Shown in pieces: positions 58,501 to 64,000 of a stretch of 64,000 nt of DNA. Below the pieces are notes generated by a model, which saw only the letters and a program-made list of their open reading frames with translations, had not been told where the DNA came from and did not search any database. A program made the position numbers and the translations under genes. Origin of the DNA: Hydractinia symbiolongicarpus (Eukaryota > Cnidaria > Hydrozoa > Anthoathecata > Hydractiniidae); the NCBI RefSeq assembly GCF_029227915.1, contig NC_079883.1, forward strand, positions 6,200,001 to 6,264,000, written 5' to 3'. How positions within the stretch are numbered: the first letter of the stretch is position 1; every line of letters begins with the position of its first letter.

Positions 58501-61500
58501 AATAGATGTTGTAATGAATTTCGACAAAATTGTTTGTTTTTCTAGTCACTACCTAATGTTGACATTGATACAACTGAGCCATCATCATTTTCAACAACAG
58601 AATCATCCATCTCTGAAAAAGAGAAATGGAAAAAGGTACTCAATGTTTTTCTTTATCTATTGAAGTGGTACAATCTATATAACTTAAAATCTTAAATCAT
58701 ATTGAAGAGAACTACTTTGTTCATCACTAACATATTGCCAAGCAGAGAGCAGGATTAAAATCTAAGTTTGCAAGACCGTGGAAATTGTTCTCATAATAAA
58801 TTAAACGTTTTGGTTTTTAGAATAACACCAGTGCTAAACTAACTCATCCCGATGAAAAAAGTTATGAATTTCAAGATTTTATCGAAGTAAAAGATTATTC
58901 ACAATCAAAGGTATATATACAACTTTTTATAGCATTTCCCATAATACGTTCTCCTAGGCCTAATTCTGTACTAAAGTTTTACGGATCTTAATTCTGAATT
59001 TTATGCTAAGTTTAATTATGTTGGCGCCTATATCTTTTGTACCAGTTCATTTATATAAGTCCTTTTATTCCAAAAGATTTCAATAAAAAAAATCTAGCTC
59101 AGCAATATTTTAAATATTCGCTTGGTTTAGTTTACTTTTAAATACAGAAAAAAATAGGCGAAAATACTCTATTACAGACTCCTGGTAATAATAAAGACGA
59201 AAAGCGCTTTTTGCCTGTATTCTAAGGTTTGAATTCTGCTTGTCAAAATTACCATTTTTTAAAAATTTGAATGAAATAACGTGTTACTGACTAAAAGGTA
59301 TATTTAATATAACCTGCCATACATGTTAGCTTAGAAAGGTCAGTTGTAAAAAAGTATCAATTCCTTAGGCAGCATCAGAAGATGAAGAAACCCTGCAAGG
59401 AGAAGACGAATCAGTTCAAGAAGTACCGCTGGCGTTTTCAGGAGTGGCCGAAAGACAACCTGAATATCATGGACCGGCATTCCCACCTGCAAAGTACAGC
59501 AAAGATGAATATCCAAACGAAATATCGACCGTAACACCGTTGGAACAAAAAGCTCAGGAATGGTATGTTGTGGCATAAAGTACTTTCAATATTTTTTAAT
59601 TTATAACCAGTCCGTTAGAAACATTAGATTTAGAAAATTTAAGAAAAACTTAAAACATTAGAACCCCTTGACATGATCTGATCTCCGTACTGAAAGATGC
59701 TCCTAAAGCATCTCTTTATTTTTTTTGTAGGCTTGAACAAGAGTTGTTAGCTCGCATTGTGGGACAACTAGATCAGCAATCAGCAGATCCAACGCTTCAA
59801 GAATTTGCTGATAATGTTGAAGTAGTAGATATAAATGGTGATGAGGATCAGTCTAGTTATAATTGGATTGGTATGCTTTTTCGTTTCTTAATATATATAT
59901 AGTTGTACAACGTGTCGTGTGAAATCGGCAACGAGTTCGAGTGTCAACATGTAAAATAGCTTGAAGTATTAGTTGTTGTTGAGGGGATTTTGTATCGTTG
60001 AGAATTTTTTTTGGCTATCTGTTGCAGTTTTACACTGAGCTGATACTGAGCGATATCTGTGCTGACAATACTAAGGCAGCTTGTACACGAAGTTTCATTT
60101 CAGTCTCTTTTCTAGCTTTTATAATTGTTCACATGATTTCGGGCTAAATGAGACTCATTTTGGTGTTGATTTCATTTCGCCCTGAAAAATTCATGTAAAC
60201 GGGATTTATCCGCAATGCAACTACTGCGCATGTGTAAAAATTGTTTGCGCACGCGTACAAAGTTATATCACCTGTGTAGTCCACACAAGCCGATATAAAA
60301 AACTCCATCTAAACATAACGATATTTCATAGCAATTTGAAATCTCATGTCAGGTCTATGTAAAGGCTACCTAAGAAAAGGTTTTAGTTAATTATGTTTTG
60401 TTAACATTAACCATGAAGAACTTAAAAGTTTCAGGGACTTTTGTCTTTCTGGAAATTCTATAAGCTAATTTTTTTAGACAATCTCATTGGATTGCAAGGT
60501 ATTCAACTTTTTATCGACGCTGGTATACCTGTAGACAAAGATCTAATTCGTGATCTGGTACGTGGAGTCATCATAGAGAGGCTTAATATTTTATTTGGAT
60601 ATCCACCGCCATTGAGAGAAGAAGTGCCAATTCAGGTTACAAATCTTATTTTTTTTGTAAATTACTTTTACGCACGTTAACATTAAGCCTCCATGAATGA
60701 CAACGGGATATGATACTCTTAAAAAAATGAAGTGTAAAGCAACATTTTTTTATAAATAGTCCCTCCCAAAAAGGAGATGGCCTAAATTTAAATACACACC
60801 AATGTTGATAAAACTTAGAAACCGTCATTATCGTCGAATTCTAGTTACATCCCATACTTTAAACATTTTGATAATTTGCGCAACCCTCTGCCCGAATAAA
60901 CAAATATTGTTAAAAAATTAATACGAGGGTCCATGGTATTTATACGATCATTCACAGTACTTGCGTTTTTGTGCGGTACAAATGTTAAGATTTGCCGTAG
61001 AATTTGTGAGGAAAAATTAAAGCCCTATACCTATAGTTAAATGTCTTGACTGAAAAGTAAATTTAAATTCTGTTGCCTTTATTTGACCTTTTGTAACTCA
61101 TTAGAAAGTCCTTGTGAACAGATGTATACGCAATCTAACGTATCAATGAGTAGCCAACGACGGTCATATTTTCCCTGTTTGCTCAAGAAACGTTTGTGAT
61201 ATTTCGGTTTTGCCACTATACTTGCTCTCCATATTTTTTCATCATCATCATCATTCTTGGCTTAATGTCTGTTTTCCATGCTAGCATGGGTTGGACGGGG
61301 TATATTAATGACCCTCTTCCAATCTGATCTAGACTGTGTTAGATCTAAACTCAACTTCCTCTCTATTAAGTCTGTCCTTATAACCTCCTGCTAAGTCTTT
61401 CTCGGTCTGCCTCTGGGCTTTGCCCCAGGAACTATCAAGTCTCCACACTTTCTTACCCAATTATCCTCCTCCATTCTTTCCAAGTGCCCCAGCCAATTCA

Positions 61501-64000
61501 ATCTTCTTATCTGGATAACATCTTTAATTCTACGGAGACTTAGCCTGCTTCTTAGCTCATCTGAACTCTTTCTGTCTCTCAGACTGGCATTACACATCCA
61601 CCTAACCATTCTCATATCATTCCTTTCTAAACGGTCAAGATCTTCTTGCTTCACTGCCCATGTCTCACTACCGCACAACATAACACTTCTTACACAGGCC
61701 TCATACAACCTACCTTTTACCTCAATTGACAGGACTCTGCTAGTCAATAAAGGAAGTAACTCTCTAAACTTTTTCCAAGCAGAACCTATCCTGCAAGTAA
61801 CACTTCTTCCAACACCCCCTTCACTGCCCAACATATCACCTAAGTAACAGAAGTTCTTAACTATCTCTAACGAGCCACTGTTGTACATCATTAAAGCTGG
61901 AAATACTTCATTCTCTATAATCTCACCTTTGCAACGCTTGCATACAAACTGTATGCCAGCTCTTAACCTTCCACTAATACTACTGCACTTTTTATGTACC
62001 CAATGCTTGCAAGTCTGACAAAAAATTGAGTTACTACCAACCCCTTTCCTGCAAACTCCACAAGGCCACTTTCCAACTGCAAGGTCACTTGGCTGCAATG
62101 CTACTTATCATGACTTTAGACTTTGCTGTGTTTACCTTCAGCCCTTTCTCTTCTAGTCCTTTCTTCCACTTCTCAAACTTTTCAACTAATTCTTCCATCG
62201 ATTCTGCTATGGGAACCAAATCATCTGCATACAATAACTCCCATGGACAACCTGTTCTGAACTCCATCGACAGCGCTTCTAAGACTAGAATAAACAACAA
62301 AGGACTAAGTACAGAACCCTGATGTACACCAACATTTACACTAAATTCATCACTAAGTGAATCGTTAATCTTGACACGACTTCTAGCATTGCTGTACATA
62401 GACTGAACCATCGTAACTAGCCACTCATCCACACCTAATTTTCTCATAGCCCACCAAATAACTTTACGTGGCACTCTATCAAAAGCTTTCTCTAAATCTA
62501 CAAAGGCAAAATAGAGATTCTTTCTCTTTCCTAAATACTTTTCCTGAAGCTGTCTTATGTTTTGTTCTCATTTTTATCTCAGGGTTCTGTTGCTGATGAA
62601 CATGAGGCGTCAGTAATTTCTACACCTCGTGTAACACCTATACCAAGCCCTGTGGTGAGTGAAAAAGTTCATGTCAAAACACCAGAAGAAACGATTACAG
62701 ATTTAGAGGAGCAAAGTATCGATGAAACTGTAAAATCTAATCCTTTGGAAGAGAAAGGTTGTCTAATTGTTTTTTTTTATATAAGTTCAAGTGCTCATTT
62801 TCTGCATTATTAATGATGATTTAGGAAAAATCAGGAAACTTAGTGTTTTTATGTGTGAAAATGTGATTGAGATCCTCCTCTAGAACGGAGTAAGGGAGAT
62901 GTTGTATCTGTGGGTAGTCACGCTTCATGGAAAGTGTGAAAAATTTGTATAGTATAACTCAGAAAAAAAAACAGAATTGTTGCACTAAGTAAATTCTCTA
63001 TATACACACCTTACACACGTAAATTATTAGAACTTTTTGCGTTTCTTGTTAAGACTTTGAAAACAACATCAACCGCAATCGACGCATCAATACTTCAGGG
63101 ATTCACTAGCGATAATTTTGATGTGTTTTTAGATATTTCTTATCCACTGGTTCATACGCCTGCGTCTTCTTTATCTGAATCACACCGACCCCCATCAGTT
63201 CAACAGATAGCCACCCCAACACACACTGAAAAAGACAGCTCTCTTCATGATATTCATGTTAACACGCCCAACCAATCAGAGATCGATCACGTGACATATG
63301 TGGAACAAGACGATTTTATCGCGTAAGTTTTTTTGGTTTGAGAGTTTTGCAGCAAGGATTTAATTGATAATTTTCCAGCGAGTTTTTTTTGACCGTTGTG
63401 CCGAAAAGTTTCTATCATTAGAATTTAAGACGAGTCAATTTCCAGGGTGTGTAGGGCGGACATTACAATCTAAAATTCTAACACCACTGCTATATTTTAG
63501 CAGCGTGCGTTGGGAGTTGAATACTTTGACGTGCAAATACTTTAAGCTGTTGCCAAGGAGCGCTTTAATGGAAGTTGGCATCCAATGCATGATCAAATTT
63601 GTCATAGATTTGAAATTTTAAGAAATAAATGCAAAATAAAAAGATAGAACAAATTTTTTTCTCTCTTTTTTAGTTTTTACATTTCGGGTAGATCACTGCA
63701 TCGTGTAGTATGATTACCAAATAAATTTTTCACAATCCTCAGAAGTCTGTATATATATTTTTCTCTATAAACCTTATAGTACTCATAGATTTCTAAATTA
63801 TTTTTTTTACCTGTCTTAAGAGAAAAAAACACTTTATTTTAATTATTTTAGCACTGTTCCGTCCTTGTCATCAGAAGACGATAAAAGATTCACTCCAAAA
63901 GATTTAGAAGAAACACCTAAACCGCCTCGCGTAGTCATTCCTCCTGAACGTTCTCCATCAACACCCTCCACCACATATACTATGACATCCACAGCTGTTG
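32637..64000 (+). CDS. TALPID3: TALPID3 (KIAA0586), centriolar and ciliogenesis protein, 3' end outside window
   Basis: Twenty-six exons give roughly 1,275 residues before the window ends. TALPID3 localises to the distal centriole, is required for basal body docking and ciliogenesis, and through cilia for Hedgehog signalling in vertebrates. Family blocks recognised from recall of the vertebrate protein, in order: YKAGERQRILAKIKPK with a following pro-Val/Ile motif; an Ala/Thr-rich TTLTAASEAVGLATQAA helix and coiled coil; QTPVPRRKAPKP; the coiled coil MRILREAQEARERLEKN; RIRKEVSEKIQEI; IYGRQPHQAHRHTLK; NMRSEDMNDL and LPNVDID; YHGPAFPP; LIGLQGIQLFIDAGIPVDKDL; and TPRVTPIPSP. Intron phases agree at nearly every junction. 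Intron 9 (40541 to about 53334) encloses an IRF2BP-family gene, and intron 23 holds an antisense LINE. The ATG at 32637 is the first plausible one but is not proven. Confidence 0.9.
33799..33926. repeat. 64-bp tandem duplication in TALPID3 intron 4
   Basis: Two adjacent 64-bp units starting ACTCGGGACAATG at 33799 and 33863, differing at one base. Recent local duplication. Confidence 0.9.
34582..38391. other. TALPID3 intron 5, no gene recognised
   Basis: 3.8 kb. A patch at about 36600-37010 has higher GC and an 80-residue open frame (36769-37011, no ATG start) without family resemblance. It might be an old mobile-element piece. Nothing else stands out. Confidence 0.4.
42657..42664. promoter_or_regulatory. 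CRE palindrome upstream of IRF2BP gene
   Basis: TGACGTCA followed by GCG lies about 210 bp before the IRF2BP ATG. The same TGACGTCAGCG string recurs at 46913. It is a plausible promoter element for the nested gene. Confidence 0.4.
42875..44797 (+). CDS. IRF2BPL: Interferon regulatory factor 2-binding protein family (IRF2BP1/2/L-like)
   Basis: A 640-residue, intron-free coding frame. The family comprises nuclear transcriptional co-repressors. N-terminal IRF2BP zinc finger at residues 20-50: CYLCDCPRAPWAILNDFSEP then CRGCCNYEGPDRIE, with Cys 20, 23, 41 and 44. C-terminal RING-type C3HC4 finger at about residues 550-616: CSICDDWLEDTHFVQCP, SHKFCFPCS, VFCPSGKRCPL, and the IRF2BP-specific NLPWAFMQSEI. 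The middle is low-complexity with histidine, proline and serine runs. Basic KYRTKRKAED and RRTYKERE segments could be nuclear localisation signals. The ATG is 3 nt after an acceptor-like AG at 42870-42871, so a 5'UTR intron or trans-splicing is possible. AATAAA occurs at about 44971. The whole gene sits in a TALPID3 intron on the same strand. Which vertebrate paralogue it matches best was not resolved; an invertebrate single-copy ancestor is likely. Confidence 0.93.
   Translation: MAYSSWTQNMNSSRLQRQQCYLCDCPRAPWAILNDFSEPICRGCCNYEGPDRIEAVIDYVRSLRKGWDHQVRSLKNPNLNSTGTSIGSSPSPGGHSNGSMDAVTSMAGTLYPFGQYHNIVPHHSDHMRFMHAVKSEQNSHADIPPDNFPSKSSFVVPSEPGSQSVVVNQRSSEEAAHAEEHRRYMASVAAGKEPLPPRMPIIRRPPEYSEYPDIVRETLEVLNSCVPFDVRFKKDHNHVGRVFLFEAAPRTGATSPSDFELKIHIEYPRGSENFCQSASSVAKQMYQDSMKELGRGLSSGFKYLEYEVQGNPNEWRLLGDLLPENIRIFKEPISRTFLPQRVTDHPAFHPMIGPPPVCQQNKYRTKRKAEDIEPPGVPSRAPRRTYKEREDEQIQRHLWMQSQVDALRLSMAHLTGPPEAAMHSVRSSAMLDHQRHPAPLPHAPMTPGSQPPTPHQPSPKAPWGVPSSMAALISAASAETNPNAMKESRKTQLSDIKSKTPPSIDKDSNNENKDENSVNVKTEDINNERKDNNSESHTKKVGPKGSSQLKCSICDDWLEDTHFVQCPSVTSHKFCFPCSKDSIKKQGFGNDVFCPSGKRCPLIGSNLPWAFMQSEIQTILATKGRPKQVKDEGVKEEDGK
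46149..46162 (+). promoter_or_regulatory. RFX X-box, site 1 (GTTGCTATGGTAAC)
   Basis: Matches the X-box consensus RYYNYY-N2-RRNRAC at every position as two inverted half sites. RFX factors bind such sites and drive ciliary genes across animals. Identical in reverse complement to site 2 at 46877. Confidence 0.6.
46877..46890 (-). promoter_or_regulatory. RFX X-box, site 2 (reverse complement of site 1)
   Basis: GTTACCATAGCAAC on the plus strand is the exact reverse complement of the 14-mer at 46149. It lies 22 bp before a CRE palindrome. Confidence 0.6.
46913..46985. promoter_or_regulatory. Two CRE palindromes next to X-box site 2
   Basis: Perfect TGACGTCA at 46913-46920 (followed by GCG) and again at 46978-46985. 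Together with the X-box this makes a compact cluster of about 110 bp that looks like a promoter or enhancer. Confidence 0.5.
48207..48392. repeat. Minisatellite, about 6-7 imperfect units of 25-31 bp
   Basis: Units follow the pattern GAATAAAATGTGAAAGACTG plus GAGATGA, with substitutions and small indels. Confidence 0.8.
49887..49946 (+). repeat. G-rich run with quadruplex potential
   Basis: Repeats of GGGGGC, GGGGAC and then a run of about 14 G. At least four G3+ tracts with 1-2 nt spacers satisfy the usual G-quadruplex pattern. Strikingly GC-rich for its AT-rich surroundings. Confidence 0.75.
50440..51065. repeat. Degenerate tandem array, about 4 units of 160-173 bp
   Basis: Each unit contains, in order, a CAAAAATGGCAGATTT-like block (near 50487, 50646, 50811 and 50984), a GCAAAATGAGCC block, AATACGG, a GGATT...TTTTTCTGATGTT block, and then CAATAGACC...GAATGTGACGAAGTCAG. 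Units diverge strongly from first to last. Possibly satellite-like or a decayed tandem element. Confidence 0.65.
52828..52957. repeat. Short dispersed-repeat candidate with (GTCT)n and 7-bp hairpin
   Basis: CCCGTATAC and a (GTCT)5 tract at 52839-52858 are followed by a perfect CCCGTGG-ATTTT-CCACGGG hairpin at 52926-52944 and CTAACGACTAGT. A similar GGGCGAACTAACGACTA string occurs at about 49066, which suggests a family. Confidence 0.4.
53335..60635 (+). CDS. TALPID3: TALPID3 exons 10-23 (middle part)
   Basis: Exons: 53335-53466 (or from 53340), 53560-53607, 54055-54180, 54386-54446, 54881-55037, 55684-55753, 55841-56023, 56882-57281, 57923-58068, 58546-58635, 58821-58910, 59369-59562, 59731-59870, 60478-60635. 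Junction phases agree throughout. Exon 14 (DTTKEHAMRILREAQEARER) and exon 15 encode the most conserved coiled-coil region. Exon 17 carries IYGRQPHQAHRHTLK, and exon 23 LQGIQLFIDAGIPVDKDLIRD. Exon 10 has two possible acceptors (see findings). Confidence 0.88.
61240..62555 (-). mobile_element. 5'-truncated LINE copy, antisense in TALPID3 intron 23
   Basis: Same family as the copies at 18-32 kb. The plus-strand view starts with CATCATCATC at 61240, and homology stops abruptly at 62555, inside the RT domain. RT from just before the first catalytic block (62474) through YADD, the zinc finger and the C-terminal region is recognisable. A two-base deletion near 62090 shifts the frame, and a TAG at about 61391 truncates the C-terminus. 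This copy alone keeps the full C4HC3 finger (CGVC, CQTC, H, C, CKRC). The 3' palindrome is at 61276-61289. Confidence 0.88.
62583..64000 (+). CDS. TALPID3: TALPID3 exons 24-26 (partial, continues beyond window)
   Basis: Exons 62583-62757, 63031-63322 and 63852 to the window edge. Exon 24 gives ISTPRVTPIPSPVVSEKVHV and exon 26 a proline/threonine-rich stretch (TPKPPRVVIPPERSPSTP), as in the C-terminal third of the family. The acceptor of exon 25 is uncertain: AG at 63029-63030 keeps the frame but adds ten residues; an AG at 63052-63053 looks equally good but breaks phase. Confidence 0.75.

Overview
This 64 kb window is eukaryotic and animal. It is AT-rich, has spliced genes with GT..AG introns, and carries genes known from animals (TALPID3, an IRF2BP-family gene, SDHAF4, CSTPP1). 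Low GC, many LINE copies, a DIRS-type retrotransposon, and splice-acceptor-like sites sitting just before several start codons fit a cnidarian, perhaps a hydrozoan. The species is an inference, not something the sequence proves.

Layout. 1-2.5 kb has no gene I can support. 2.5-3.8 kb holds two tightly spaced plus-strand genes, SDHAF4 (mitochondrial complex II assembly) and CSTPP1/C11orf49 (centriolar satellite tubulin polyglutamylation regulator). 3.8-7.9 kb is non-coding apart from a 60-bp near-perfect hairpin. 7.9-9.5 kb is a two-exon DRC9/IQCG gene (axonemal nexin-dynein regulatory complex). A decayed LINE end lies at 9.8-10.3 kb and a single-exon four-EF-hand calmodulin-like gene at 11.2-11.7 kb. 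14.5-16.7 kb is a minus-strand 747-residue protein I do not recognise (coiled coil, acidic linker, possible C2-like fold).

18-32 kb is a transposon block. It contains two large, broken copies of one APE-type LINE (one on each strand), a 150-bp fragment of its 3' end, two tRNA-derived SINE copies, and a DIRS retrotransposon with both reading frames open and 42-bp inverted ends (22.56-27.07 kb). A small foldback relative with 72-bp perfect arms sits beside the DIRS element.

32.6 kb to the right edge is one very large gene, TALPID3 (KIAA0586), a centriolar protein needed for ciliogenesis and Hedgehog signalling. I could trace 26 exons, nearly all with consistent phase; the gene runs off the window. 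Its roughly 12.8-kb intron 9 contains a complete intronless IRF2BP-family gene on the SAME strand. Downstream of that gene the intron holds two copies of one 14-nt RFX X-box, in opposite orientations, with two perfect CRE palindromes next to the second. A third LINE copy lies antisense in intron 23, ending 27 bp before the next exon.

Three of the recognised genes (CSTPP1, DRC9, TALPID3) act at centrioles or cilia; SDHAF4 and the IRF2BP gene do not. The most interesting observations are the same-strand nested gene, the X-box/CRE cluster, the possible SDHAF4-CSTPP1 polycistron, and the structurally complete DIRS element.
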